Of a DNA stretch of 64,000 bases, positions 24,775-33,773 are shown in pieces. The notes beneath the pieces are model-generated. The model searched no databases. It was not told where the DNA came from and saw only the letters and a list, made by a program, of their open reading frames with translations. The first letter of the stretch is position 1, and every line of letters begins with the position of its first letter. A program made the position numbers and the translations under genes. This DNA is from Bacillus sp. SB49 (GTDB lineage Bacteria > Bacillota > Bacilli > Bacillales > Halobacillaceae). The DNA lies in NCBI RefSeq assembly GCF_000469135.2, contig NZ_CP048117.1, forward strand, positions 3,447,501-3,511,500, in the 5' to 3' direction.

Positions 24775-24810
24775 ACAAAAAAGCAGAGGGAGCTCCCTCT
24801 GCTTTTTTGT
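24775..24810. terminator. Bidirectional terminator between convergent genes
   Basis: A perfect 32-bp palindrome, A6-GCAGAGGGAG at 24777-24792 followed by its complement ending in T6 at 24793-24808. It serves both the plus-strand gene and bioY. Confidence 0.9.
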
Positions 24811-24815
24811 GTCCT

Positions 24816-25403
24816 TCACGCCGATTGGCGCAGCGGCGTTTTGTACAGAAAAGATTTCTCCATACGATAGGCAAATAACCCGCCAAAGACAGCCAGGACA
24901 ATATCCTTAATCAAAAATGGGACCATGCTCGTCCATGATACTACATAACTCACTGGATCTCCTTCGACCCAGAAATTCATTGCCCCATAGAACCAATTCA
25001 CTCCGATCAAGTAATTGACCGCGATACCGACGAGCGCTCCGGCAATATATACCGGCAGCCGCCGATTCGTTTCTGCAACCTTTCCGGCAAAGTATGCAAG
25101 GATAAAATAAGAGATGATAAATCCGAATGTCGGTGAGAAGACCGTGGATAACCCACCGCCGAAGCCGGCAAAGATAGGCGCCCCGATCAACCCCAGGACG
25201 GCATACACAAGAATGGAAAAGAAGCCTAATCTACTACCAAGAATCAATCCTGCCAAAACTGCGATAAATGTCTGCAAGGTCAATGGAACACCAAGAACCT
25301 GCAGGAAAGGCAGGAAAGCCGTTATGTTTGCTCCCACTGCCATCAAAGCGACGAATAATGCACCTAATGTAATGTCGTATGCTGTCATCCTCGATTTCCC
25401 CAT
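24816..25403 (-). CDS. bioY: Biotin transporter BioY (ECF S component)
   Basis: A 195-residue membrane protein with six hydrophobic helices, the substrate-binding S component of an energy-coupling-factor biotin importer. Family blocks are visible: ITLGALFVALMAVGANI near the start, LTLQTFIAVLAGLILGSRLG, the PIFAGFGGGLSTVFSPTFGFI biotin-site loop, and GVNWFYGAMNFW. The ATG at 25401-25403 follows GGAGGAG; 20 extra in-frame codons upstream have none. The shared ECF energising genes are not in the window, which is normal. An operator-like BirA site overlaps its promoter, so it should be shut off when biotin is plentiful. Confidence 0.93.
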   Translation of the reverse strand: MGKSRMTAYDITLGALFVALMAVGANITAFLPFLQVLGVPLTLQTFIAVLAGLILGSRLGFFSILVYAVLGLIGAPIFAGFGGGLSTVFSPTFGFIISYFILAYFAGKVAETNRRLPVYIAGALVGIAVNYLIGVNWFYGAMNFWVEGDPVSYVVSWTSMVPFLIKDIVLAVFGGLFAYRMEKSFLYKTPLRQSA

Positions 25404-25434
25404 GGTCACTCCTCCTAGAACTTGTCTGCTATAA

Positions 25435-25486
25435 ACATAAGGGAAAGGAAAACCTATTGTCAACTTTATTTTTTATAGGTTAACAA
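25435..25486 (-). promoter_or_regulatory. bioY promoter with BirA operator
   Basis: TTGTCAAC (25457-25464) and GTTAACAA (25479-25486) form an inverted repeat with a 14-nt spacer, the layout of BirA (biotin repressor) operators. On the minus strand TTGACA (25463-25458), 17 nt, TTATGT (25440-25435) is the likely promoter, so one operator half-site contains the -35. The remaining 200 nt to the methyltransferase are A+T rich; a perfect TATAAT at 25650-25655 is the likely -10 of that gene, with a poor -35. Confidence 0.75.
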
Positions 25487-25694
25487 AAACATTTGTAGTG
25501 AATTCCCCTTATTCAGATTCGGGTATTTTCCTTTCCACAGAATCACACTCCTTCTAAAAAAAGCCCAAAACAAGACTATATACTCCCTCCCTTTGTTATT
25601 TTATTGGAACAATAAATGACTATAAGACTATTAATTGGTGACATTTACCTATAATTATAGTAATGTATACCTAAAAAGTACCAGGAGGGGTAGT

Positions 25695-27149
25695 ATGTTC
25701 TCAAGACAAAGGTCCATGGGCCAGTACGGTACACCGCCGGAAACAGTAGAATACATGGTCCAGACTTTATCCAATCACTTGCCAGATAATAGAAGGAACC
25801 CGGAGATATTGGACCCTGCCACCGGTGACGGTGTCTTTGTTTATTCCTTATTGAAAGAGGGCTTCTCCCCTTCCCAAATTCACGCTTACGATATCGATAC
25901 AGCTACTCCTTCCCCGCATGAGGGTATCACTTTCCGTCACGTCGATTTTCTTAAGGTCGAACTGGAAGAAAAGTTTGATGCCATTGTCGGCAACCCTCCT
26001 TACAAATCAAAACGTCAGAGCGACTACTTCACCGAAAACAAAAAAGCCATTACAGCATGCTACGGCGGCATCGGTGTGCATAATCTTTATTCTTTATTTA
26101 TCCACAACGGGATCAAGCTGCTTAAGCCCGGCGGAGTCTTGACAATGATCGTGCAGGACTCTTTCCTTACGAACGTGTATTATCGAAAATTCAGAGCCTA
26201 CTTATTGGAAAAAACCATCATAAAAGAGATTGTCCTTGCACCACGCAGACTGTTTCACAAAGGAAAGGCAGATGTTCGAACAGCCATCCTGACATTAAAA
26301 AAGAAAGAGGGAAATGAACGCCCGGAAGATATGGTCATGAAGCTGGTAGACCGTCTGGAAACGCAGGAATACCAAAATATCACAGAGGATAAGATCCAAT
26401 ACTTAAAGCAAGCGCACTTCCACGATCTTCCCAACAAAAACTTCGCAGTCAACGTTCCCGAGGAGATTCTTGCTCACTTTCTGCGTCCCCATGAAGAGTT
26501 AGGAAATGTCTTAAAAGGCGGTACAGGAATCTCAACAGGGAATGACACCCTTTTCCTGCGCAGGCGTGAGGATGTGAAAGATGATCAGGAATGGCTTCCG
26601 TTCTATAAAAATGGCGGGGTAAAGGATGCATGGTATTATGAACCGAAATTTTATATTCATAAAGATTGGGAAGATAATGAGGCGATTTATCCATCTTTCA
26701 CCGTTAGGAACAGGGCTTATTTCTATAGACGGGGAATTACTTGTTCCTCCATGGGCGTAGACTTCTCCGCAGCCTACCTGCCGGAAAACAGCCTTTTCGG
26801 AGTGAATGCCAATCTATTCCCGGAAAATGAGGAGGATTTATTCTACTATTTGGGTTTGTTAAACAGCCAGCTCATTAAATATATGGTAAGAAAAGTACTC
26901 AACCGAACGAATATGATTACTTCCGGGTATATCAAGAAAATTCCGCATGTGCTGCCGGCGGAAGATAAGAAGCACCTCGTCATCCAAACAACAAAACAGC
27001 TGGTGGAAGGCAAAAAGGCCGATCCACAGATGGATACAGCCCTATTACACTCGATCGTTGATGGTGCGATTTATGACATATACGGAATATCCGGAGAAAA
27101 CCGTACCCATGTCGAATCCTTCTGCCAGGATATCCTAGAGAAAATCTAA
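25695..27149 (+). CDS. Orphan N6-adenine DNA methyltransferase (Eco57I/TaqI-like)
   Basis: A 484-residue SAM-dependent methyltransferase. The N-terminal catalytic half has the SAM motif EILDPATGDGVF (about residues 36-47) and the target-base motif IVGNPPYKSK (NPPY near residue 99), which marks N6-adenine transfer in the gamma class. The second half, from about residue 260, contains GGTGISTGNDTLFL, WLPFYKNGG and a final region LLNSQLIKYMVRKVL resembling TaqI-like target-recognition domains. GGAGGGG stands just before the ATG at 25695; 20 in-frame codons upstream have no such site. No restriction endonuclease lies next to it. It may be a solitary epigenetic or protective methylase; the recognition site is unknown. 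Confidence 0.85.
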   Translation: MFSRQRSMGQYGTPPETVEYMVQTLSNHLPDNRRNPEILDPATGDGVFVYSLLKEGFSPSQIHAYDIDTATPSPHEGITFRHVDFLKVELEEKFDAIVGNPPYKSKRQSDYFTENKKAITACYGGIGVHNLYSLFIHNGIKLLKPGGVLTMIVQDSFLTNVYYRKFRAYLLEKTIIKEIVLAPRRLFHKGKADVRTAILTLKKKEGNERPEDMVMKLVDRLETQEYQNITEDKIQYLKQAHFHDLPNKNFAVNVPEEILAHFLRPHEELGNVLKGGTGISTGNDTLFLRRREDVKDDQEWLPFYKNGGVKDAWYYEPKFYIHKDWEDNEAIYPSFTVRNRAYFYRRGITCSSMGVDFSAAYLPENSLFGVNANLFPENEEDLFYYLGLLNSQLIKYMVRKVLNRTNMITSGYIKKIPHVLPAEDKKHLVIQTTKQLVEGKKADPQMDTALLHSIVDGAIYDIYGISGENRTHVESFCQDILEKI

Positions 27150-27200
27150 AATATCCTGGGTTTCATGGAATACTTACATTTTATTCCCCGGGAAATCTTA

Positions 27201-29477
27201 TTATTTCATCATTCGATAATTTCCCCACTCCTCGGGAAGCAGCTGCAAGTATTTCCTTGTCAAGAAGCGGTCATCGATCAATTGGATAATGCCATGATCT
27301 TTCTCTGATCGGATGAGACGTCCACCTGCTTGAAGCACCTTGTTCATACCTGGATAAACGTAGGCATAATCATAACCATTCCGACCCTTGCTCTTAAAAT
27401 AGTCCATGATCAGTTCTCTTTCGAAGCTTCTGGGTGCAAGACCGATTCCCACAACCGCTACGCCATTCAGCCGATCTCCTCTGAGGTCGACACCTTCTGA
27501 GAAGATCCCGCCAAGGACGGCAAATCCAATCAGGTTTCCGCCGGGAACGAATTGAGAGAGAAAATCTTCCCGCCTGTCTTCATCCATTCCCCGCTCCTGC
27601 ATGACAGCCTTATAGTCCGATACGTTCCGGAAAGCATCATATACCAACTCCATGTACTGGTAGGAAGGAAAGAAAAACAAATGGTTTCCTTGAAGGTGTC
27701 CCGCTTGCTCATCAAGCCGTTCCGCAATGGCACGTGACGTTTCCTGTCGGTTTTTGTACCGTGTCGAAAGCGGAGTTATTTGCACATCAATTTGATCAGA
27801 ATCGTACGGAGATGGAAGCTGGAGAATATAATCTTCTTTCGAACCTCCGAGCATCTCCTTGTAATAAGCAAACGGCGACAGCGTCGCCGAGAAGAAAGTA
27901 CTGGACCGGAAGCCGCCGGATACTTTCCTCAGGACCAGAGACGGGTCCAGACAAAACAAAGTCAATTGAAAATCGCCTGCGCTGCTATCTCCTATGAAAC
28001 GATAGTGGTCATCGACCAGCTCCAGTATCCGAAGGAAATTCTGTGATTGAAAGTACACATCCTGCAGGTGTTCTTTACGTACATCTTCTCCCCTTTCCTG
28101 GAGAACCGGCTCTGCCTGATTAATAAACCGTTCCACACCTTCTTCCAACGCCCCTGGAATTTCATCCAATTGTTTATGGGGCGTCTTCGGATCCTCCAGC
28201 CGGGCTAAGTCTTTCACGACAGAGTCGGCAGCGCGTGCCACCTCCTCCTGCTCTCCACGCCAGTCTTCAGCCACCGTTTCAAGATCCCTTTTCCCCAATT
28301 TAGAAGAATACATCTCTCGGGCACGCTCGACAAGATTATGGGCTTCGTCGACAAGCAGTGTCGTCTTCTTCTTTTTCTCCGGAAGCAGCCGCTTTAAAGC
28401 TACACGGGGGTCAAATATATAATTGTAATCTCCGATGACCACATCAGCGACATCCGACAAGTCCAGGGAAAATTCAAATGGACAGACGCGATGTTTGCGC
28501 GCATACTCTTCCACTGTGTGCCTCGTCATGGTTGTTTCCTTTCTCAATATATCAACAATCGCCCCATTGATTCGGTCATAATACCCGTCCGCAAATTCAC
28601 AATACTCCGGCTGGCAGATGGTTTCTTCCTGAAAACAGATCTTATCTTTAGCCGTCAAAGTGACAGACCTGATTTCCAGACCTTCCTTTTCCATCAACTG
28701 CAGCGCCTCCTCGGCTGTGGAACGTGTGATCGTCTTCGCTGTCAGGTAATAGATTCTATCCAGCCCTCCCTCTGCGAAAGCTTTCACAGCAGGAAATAAA
28801 GTAGAAATCGTTTTTCCGATTCCAGTAGGAGCCTGTGCAAATAAATGCCGTTTTTCTTTGATGGTCCGATACACACTTCCAGCCAGCTTCCGTTGTCCTT
28901 TACGGTAGCCGCTGAAGGGAAACTCCAGATCCGGAACGGTACGTTTCTTCTGCTCTCTTATGTGCAGAAGAATTCCAGCATAAGAGGAGTAAGCCTTCAC
29001 GGTCGTTTCCATGAATGCTTTCAGCTCTTCATACCGGAACGTCCTTCGCATCCGCTTTTTATCTTTCGTCTTTTTTTGAACATAAGTAAGCTGCACAACG
29101 ATGTGATTTAAATGGTGGTCATGCATATACATGAAGGCATACCCTTTCGCCTGAGCCCAATAGACAGGGTGGGTGTCTTCATCCAATTCTTCCAACTCTC
29201 TCGCTGTCGACTTTATTTCGTCGACAACAGGGCCGTCCTCCCTCTGCAGCAGACCGTCACACCTTCCTTGAACGAGTAGAACTATTCCTTCCTGCTGAAA
29301 CTCATGCTGAAGAAATAATTCCTTCTCATCCCCATCTCTATATGTCTTCTGGACTTCCTGATGAATTGCCGTTCCTTCCACTAAAGCGGTATTCGATTGA
29401 AAACGTTCATCGATACTTCCTGTCCGGTAAACATAAGATACAAGATCTCGTACCGATATCGTCATTTGATCTTCCAT
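27201..29477 (-). CDS. XPD/DinG-family helicase fused to a PD-(D/E)XK nuclease-like domain
   Basis: A 758-residue 5'-3' type DNA helicase. Residues 1-150 look like a RecB/Cas4-type PD-(D/E)XK module, with GRCDGLL then VVDEIKS holding the Asp and Glu-x-Lys. The helicase follows: QAPTGIGKT (Walker A, about 216), an iron-sulfur loop with four cysteines (KICFQEETICQPEYC and a fourth in HRVCPFE, about 281-333), DEAHNL (about 376), FSATLSPF, GVDLRGDRL and the arginine motif QAGGRLIRS. This layout, nuclease domain plus FeS helicase, is seen in many Firmicutes and is thought to act in DNA repair. The ATG at 29475-29477 follows AAAGGAG; a longer frame does not. It is convergent with the methyltransferase. 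Confidence 0.88.
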   Translation of the reverse strand: MEDQMTISVRDLVSYVYRTGSIDERFQSNTALVEGTAIHQEVQKTYRDGDEKELFLQHEFQQEGIVLLVQGRCDGLLQREDGPVVDEIKSTARELEELDEDTHPVYWAQAKGYAFMYMHDHHLNHIVVQLTYVQKKTKDKKRMRRTFRYEELKAFMETTVKAYSSYAGILLHIREQKKRTVPDLEFPFSGYRKGQRKLAGSVYRTIKEKRHLFAQAPTGIGKTISTLFPAVKAFAEGGLDRIYYLTAKTITRSTAEEALQLMEKEGLEIRSVTLTAKDKICFQEETICQPEYCEFADGYYDRINGAIVDILRKETTMTRHTVEEYARKHRVCPFEFSLDLSDVADVVIGDYNYIFDPRVALKRLLPEKKKKTTLLVDEAHNLVERAREMYSSKLGKRDLETVAEDWRGEQEEVARAADSVVKDLARLEDPKTPHKQLDEIPGALEEGVERFINQAEPVLQERGEDVRKEHLQDVYFQSQNFLRILELVDDHYRFIGDSSAGDFQLTLFCLDPSLVLRKVSGGFRSSTFFSATLSPFAYYKEMLGGSKEDYILQLPSPYDSDQIDVQITPLSTRYKNRQETSRAIAERLDEQAGHLQGNHLFFFPSYQYMELVYDAFRNVSDYKAVMQERGMDEDRREDFLSQFVPGGNLIGFAVLGGIFSEGVDLRGDRLNGVAVVGIGLAPRSFERELIMDYFKSKGRNGYDYAYVYPGMNKVLQAGGRLIRSEKDHGIIQLIDDRFLTRKYLQLLPEEWGNYRMMK

Positions 29478-29648
29478 CGCTTCTCTCTCCTTTGAATAAA
29501 TCGACCGCTCCACCCTCATGTTCTGACAAGGGCTCCCGTATGTTTATTGTATAGTCTTCGTGATATAATTGTAGATAAAACTTTTCCATTTCCCAAACAT
29601 ATGTCACCAGCATATAATAAAGCCAATACTTTCCAGGAGGGATGCACG

Positions 29649-30572
29649 TTGAAAAAATGGAGATGGATCGCTTCCATTTCACTCTCCTTATTCCTGGCCT
29701 TCTTCATAACAGCCGCATTTATCTATACTCCTGAAGAGCATTCGACAGATTCGGATCATTCAACAGTTAAAAAGGAGCGCTCGGAGTCCAAGCCGGCTTC
29801 CTCGGAACCGAAGGAACAGGAATTCTCACCCGACGAAGAAGATTCAGACAGAGCTATCAGCGAGGGACTGAAAGATGTATTCACCGGCGTCATCGACAGT
29901 GCGAAAGGGTTGTTCGTGAAAGATGACATGGAAATTGTAGCCCTCGGTGATTCTCTGACTCAAGGGGTTGGAGATGATACGGACAATGGCGGTTACGTAG
30001 GAATTTTAGAGGACACATTCAACAGTAATAAGGAAAGAGATTTGATTCACATTGATAACTTCGGGAAACGGGGAAACCGAACCGATCAACTGATCAGACG
30101 CCTGGAGGAGCAGGAGGAAATTTCCACCGCTTTAGAGGAAGCTGACCTTATTTTAATAACCATTGGAGCCAATGATGTAATGAAAGTTGTGAAGGATAAT
30201 TTTACAAACTTAAATTACCAGGACTTTGTGGACGCACAGGATTCCTATCAAGCACAACTGGAAACGATTTTTTCCATGATTCGCGAAGAGAACCCGGATG
30301 CCCCTATTTACCTGATCGGTCTTTACAATCCTTTTAATCTTTACTTTGATAATATCCCCGAATTAGGGAAGATTATGGAAGATTGGAACGAAATCAGCAA
30401 AGAGGTCGTTGCAGAAGAGGAGAACGTTACTTTCATCCCGGTGAGGGACTTGTTTGAAGGATCCGAGGATGAACTTCTATGGGAGGAAGATAATTTCCAC
30501 CCGAATGAACGTGGTTACAAGCAAATGGCAGAACGTGTGTTGGAATATATCAAAGATGACGTCGAACAATAA
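29649..30572 (+). CDS. ypmR: Membrane-anchored SGNH/GDSL lipase-like hydrolase YpmR
   Basis: A 307-residue protein with an N-terminal membrane anchor or signal (WIASISLSLFLAFFITAAFIY, residues 5-25), a low-complexity acidic linker of about 50 residues and an extracellular SGNH hydrolase domain. Catalytic blocks: VALGDSLTQGVG (nucleophile Ser), GKRGNRTDQL, ITIGANDVM (Asn) and FHPNERGYKQMAE (Asp/His pair). These enzymes deacylate or deacetylate lipids or cell-wall sugars. The start is a TTG at 29649-29651, 8 nt after AGGAGG; the in-frame ATG at 29547 has no ribosome site. ypmS follows 18 nt later, the same order as in B. subtilis. Confidence 0.88.
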   Translation: MKKWRWIASISLSLFLAFFITAAFIYTPEEHSTDSDHSTVKKERSESKPASSEPKEQEFSPDEEDSDRAISEGLKDVFTGVIDSAKGLFVKDDMEIVALGDSLTQGVGDDTDNGGYVGILEDTFNSNKERDLIHIDNFGKRGNRTDQLIRRLEEQEEISTALEEADLILITIGANDVMKVVKDNFTNLNYQDFVDAQDSYQAQLETIFSMIREENPDAPIYLIGLYNPFNLYFDNIPELGKIMEDWNEISKEVVAEEENVTFIPVRDLFEGSEDELLWEEDNFHPNERGYKQMAERVLEYIKDDVEQ

Positions 30573-30590
30573 CACAGGTGGAATGTAGAG

Positions 30591-31223
30591 ATGAAACAAT
30601 TATTATTCAGCAACAAATGGCGAACCTCTTTTTGGATACTGGCAATCATTAATTTTCTTGTGGTGGCTTCAGTAGTCGGTCTTATTTTCCTTCCCAGCTC
30701 TTATACCATCGTCAATGTCGATCAGCAGAAGGAAACACAGGATGCGGAATTCACTATTGTATCGACGAAGGAGAATCTGGAGCAGCTGGCAAACGACTAC
30801 CTCGGAGAGTTCTCGGAAAAAACCGGCTTTGACTATTCCATATCTCTTGACCGTAACGTAACGTTGGCAGGGAATATTAAAGCCTTCGATCAGGTCATTC
30901 CGATTAAAGTGGAATTAAGTCCGGTTGTTCAGGAAAACGGAGATCTTATCCTGGAGCAGGAACGCATTTCCCTCGGAAAGCTTCCTCTCCCGAACAAAAA
31001 AGTACTGGAATTTGTTAAAGATAACTATGACTTTCCTGAGTGGGTAACCGTAAATCCCAACGAAGAGAACATTTATGTAGCCGTCACTCAGATGGACACA
31101 GCAAGTAATTTCAACGTCCAGGTAGATCGTTTCAACCTGAACTCCAATCAGCTGGCGTTCAAGATCTCCGTACCAAGAAACTCCTTTCAGTTAGCGCAGA
31201 AAGTGGTAGAAGACAAGTTCTGA
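30591..31223 (+). CDS. ypmS: YpmS family (DUF2140) membrane-anchored protein
   Basis: A 210-residue protein with one N-terminal membrane helix (TSFWILAIINFLVVASVVGLIF, about residues 12-34) and an extracellular beta-rich domain. The block IVSTKENLEQLANDYL and the late strand LAFKISVPRNSF fit the DUF2140 proteins found after ypmR. The function is unknown; co-occurrence suggests it assists the YpmR hydrolase or binds its lipid substrate. GGTGGAATGTAGAG precedes the ATG, and the gene is co-transcribed with ypmR. Confidence 0.85.
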   Translation: MKQLLFSNKWRTSFWILAIINFLVVASVVGLIFLPSSYTIVNVDQQKETQDAEFTIVSTKENLEQLANDYLGEFSEKTGFDYSISLDRNVTLAGNIKAFDQVIPIKVELSPVVQENGDLILEQERISLGKLPLPNKKVLEFVKDNYDFPEWVTVNPNEENIYVAVTQMDTASNFNVQVDRFNLNSNQLAFKISVPRNSFQLAQKVVEDKF

Positions 31224-31305
31224 CAGAAAGCAGTGGATGTGATAACCGGTTTCCGACTGTGATAAACTAATAGTATTATCCCCACTACTAAAAGGAAGTG
31301 ACAAC

Positions 31306-32235
31306 ATGCGCGTCGTTAACAACATAGCAGATTTGATCGGTGATACTCCGTTAGTCAAACTGAACCGTGTGGCTCCTGAAGGTGGAGCCGATATTTACCT
31401 GAAACTGGAGAAATACAATCCAAGCGGAAGCGTAAAAGACCGCGCCGCTTTCAATATGATGGAACAAGCAGAAAAAGAAGGGCTGCTTAAGGAAGGCGCG
31501 ACCATTATCGAGCCGACAAGCGGCAATACCGGCATAGGGATTGCTATGAATGCAGCTGCAAAAGGATATCGCGCTATCCTCGTTATGCCGGATACGATGA
31601 CACAGGAACGAATCAATCTACTGAAAGCATACGGTGCAGAAATCGTCCTGACGCCTGGAGATGCGAAAATGCCCGGAGCCATCGCGAAAGCCAAAGAACT
31701 CGTGGAAGAAATCGAAGGCAGCTTCATGCCGATGCAGTTCGAAAATGCGGCAAACCCGGATGCACACCGCCATACGACAGCTGCAGAGATCATCGAAGCT
31801 ATGGATGAATTGGGCAAACCTCTATCTGCCTTCGTTTCTACAGCCGGGACCGGCGGGACGATTACAGGTACGGGAGAAGAGTTGAAAAAACGCTACAAGG
31901 ATATGACTATCCATGTAGCAGAGCCTGCAGGATCCCCGGTTTTATCAGGCGGCAAGCCAGGGAAGCATAAATTGGTCGGGACAAGCCCTGGTTTCATTCC
32001 TTCCATCCTGAATCAGGATGTTTATGATGAAATCTTACAAGTGACCGATGAAGATGCCTACGAAATTACGAGACGTCTCGCCCGTGAGGAAGGGCTGCTC
32101 CTTGGAACCTCCTGCGGTGCCGCCTGTTGGGCTGCCATCGAAGCAGCTAAACAAAAAAATCCCGGCGAAGTAGTCGTATGTATCGCACCAGATACCGGTG
32201 AGCGCTACCTTTCCGGAGACCTTTTCCGTTATTAA
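31306..32235 (+). CDS. cysK: Cysteine synthase A (O-acetylserine sulfhydrylase)
   Basis: A 309-residue PLP enzyme that makes cysteine from O-acetylserine and sulfide. NPSGSVKDRAAF carries the PLP lysine at residue 44; PTSGNTGIGIAM binds the substrate carboxylate; TGGTITGTG grips the cofactor phosphate; and GTSCGAA near residue 265 contacts the pyridine nitrogen. The length is normal. AAAGGAAGTGAC lies before the ATG. It follows ypmS by 82 nt with its own leader. It complements metYX upstream, both drawing on sulfide. A related enzyme, CysM or a methionine-recycling homologue, is possible, but the motifs favour CysK. Confidence 0.93.
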   Translation: MRVVNNIADLIGDTPLVKLNRVAPEGGADIYLKLEKYNPSGSVKDRAAFNMMEQAEKEGLLKEGATIIEPTSGNTGIGIAMNAAAKGYRAILVMPDTMTQERINLLKAYGAEIVLTPGDAKMPGAIAKAKELVEEIEGSFMPMQFENAANPDAHRHTTAAEIIEAMDELGKPLSAFVSTAGTGGTITGTGEELKKRYKDMTIHVAEPAGSPVLSGGKPGKHKLVGTSPGFIPSILNQDVYDEILQVTDEDAYEITRRLAREEGLLLGTSCGAACWAAIEAAKQKNPGEVVVCIAPDTGERYLSGDLFRY

Positions 32236-32320
32236 CTACAGAAGAACTCCGTATCACAAAGAAAAAATGAGAAAGTTTTCTTTCTCCTGTCCAAACTTGT
32301 CTTACTGCAGCTAATCGTAG

Positions 32321-32353
32321 AAAAGGCCGTCCCAAAGCGGGGCGGCCTTTTTA
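32321..32353 (+). terminator. Terminator between cysK and the TRIC-type gene
   Basis: AAAAGGCCGTCCC and GGGGCGGCCTTTTT pair around AAAGC. Both ends are A/T-rich, so it can act on both convergent genes. Confidence 0.85.
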
Positions 32354-32356
32354 TGA

Positions 32357-32968
32357 TCAAATTCTATACAAATCCCGAAACCTTAGATGCCATCCTAATC
32401 GATAAGAGAACACCCTGCACAAGATAATCAGAATAAATAATGCATAAGTCTGCCACGCACTCCCTACATCTACAAGCCCGATGCCGACTGCCAGCCCCAC
32501 AAGCATTGCCCATACTGCGTATATTTCCTGATGAAGAACCATCGGACGGCGCTGTGCAAGCACATCTCTGGCAACGCCGCCCCCGACTCCTGTCAGGATT
32601 GCCGAAAAAATGATGCCTCCAAGCGGAAATTGGTTGGCGACCGCAAAGGAGGCCCCTTGAAGAGCAAAAGCGGATAAACCAACGGCATCCGGATAGAAAT
32701 TCCATCTGTCCCATGCCATCACCCATGTCTTCGGAAAGAAATAGACAACAGCGATTGTTCCAAGCGCGACATAAAACAGATATCCCTGCTGCCAAACATG
32801 GACGACCGGGATCCCTAATGCGATATTACGAATAATCCCACCTGCGAACGGTGTCGCAATCCCGAGAATAAACGTACCGAATATGTCGTACCTTTCGTTG
32901 AGAGCGACAATGGCCCCGCTGAAAGCAAAAGCGCTGACAGCTAATATATTCAGGATTTCCCAAGTCAT
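32357..32968 (-). CDS. TRIC cation channel family membrane protein (UPF0126)
   Basis: A 203-residue integral membrane protein made of two repeats of three helices plus one more helix, as in prokaryotic TRIC channels. Each repeat has its glycine motif: GIATPFAGGIIRNIALG in the first and AILTGVGGGVARDVL in the second, both ending in the conserved Arg-Asn/Asp. These proteins form trimeric K+ or cation pores; B. subtilis YvgT is a relative. The start follows GGAGGAAAAGG. The gene is alone and convergent with cysK. Confidence 0.9.
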   Translation of the reverse strand: MTWEILNILAVSAFAFSGAIVALNERYDIFGTFILGIATPFAGGIIRNIALGIPVVHVWQQGYLFYVALGTIAVVYFFPKTWVMAWDRWNFYPDAVGLSAFALQGASFAVANQFPLGGIIFSAILTGVGGGVARDVLAQRRPMVLHQEIYAVWAMLVGLAVGIGLVDVGSAWQTYALFILIILCRVFSYRLGWHLRFRDLYRI

Positions 32969-33224
32969 CCTTTTCCTCCTCTTCCCCTTGAAAAATGCAA
33001 GCCGATTTGATTATATCAGACCTGTAGGCGAAGCTATGTATTTTTTTACACAGCTGCTAAAAATTTCGTCGAACATACTCGAAATAAATCGTTATAATTA
33101 CTATTTATACGAAAGTTTTCTTCTAAGCAAAGAAATTCCACTACGTTGCAAACTGCCACAAGGATTTTATATATATAGGAAGAAATATTTATATGAAAAA
33201 AGAAAGTAGGGTGTGATTTTAACC

Positions 33225-33752
33225 ATGAGAAGATGGCTTATCAAACTTAGAAAAGAACAACGACTGACACAACAACAAATCGCAGCAGGCGCACATATCG
33301 ACCGGGCCTATTATGCTCAAATCGAAAATGGAACGCGCAATCCCAGCATGGCGGTCGCTTCTCAAATTGCTTCGTTTCTTCACATAAATCCTTCACTCTT
33401 TTATACCGAACACCTGAGCGAACCATTTGAAACAGCATTGGTCCATTCTCCAATTACCGTCGCACACTGCGACTTGGATCTACGCTATACCTGGATGTAT
33501 AACCCGCACCCTGATTTCAAAATGAACTCCGTGATCGGGAAAAGGGATGATGAATTGGATGATAACGTCGGTACTACTGAATTAATGCAATTAAAAAGCA
33601 AGGTCATAGAGGAAGGACAGAGCATCAGAAAAACAATTCCTTTCCCGTTATCCGAGGGATTGATTCGTTACGACGTATTCTGCCAACCTATCTTTGATTC
33701 ACATGGACGAATTATAGGAGCAGCTACGGCATCGACCGCACTTCCGTCATAG
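33225..33752 (+). CDS. XRE-type DNA-binding protein with a PAS sensor domain
   Basis: A 175-residue regulator that joins two modules. Residues 1-60 are a Cro/CI helix-turn-helix (IKLRKEQRLTQQQIAAGAHI, then YYAQIENGTRNPS). Residues 75-172 read as a single PAS domain: ITVAHCDLDLRYTWMYNPH, then VIGKRDDEL, LKSKVIEEGQSIRKTI, and the closing strands VFCQPIFDSHGRIIGAATAS. PAS domains of this kind usually sense heme, flavin, redox state or a small ligand. I start at the ATG at 33225, the natural start of the HTH; a GTG at 33213 in the same frame is possible. An Sda-like gene follows after 21 nt. Confidence 0.8.
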   Translation: MRRWLIKLRKEQRLTQQQIAAGAHIDRAYYAQIENGTRNPSMAVASQIASFLHINPSLFYTEHLSEPFETALVHSPITVAHCDLDLRYTWMYNPHPDFKMNSVIGKRDDELDDNVGTTELMQLKSKVIEEGQSIRKTIPFPLSEGLIRYDVFCQPIFDSHGRIIGAATASTALPS

Positions 33753-33773
33753 CAAAGTAAAGGGGGCAACCGC

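Noticed and set aside
25635-29477. Methyltransferase and nuclease-helicase as one restriction or phage-defence system.
   Set aside because: They are convergent, not an operon, and no specificity, restriction or BREX/DISARM core gene is present.
31395-31817. A 140-codon minus-strand frame inside cysK.
   Set aside because: Antisense to a certain enzyme gene with no ribosome site; Ser-rich composition is typical of a shadow frame.
33213-33224. GTG start four codons before the XRE-PAS gene start chosen here.
   Set aside because: Not excluded, but AGTAGG is almost adjacent to the GTG, and helix-turn-helix proteins of this type normally begin at the later ATG.
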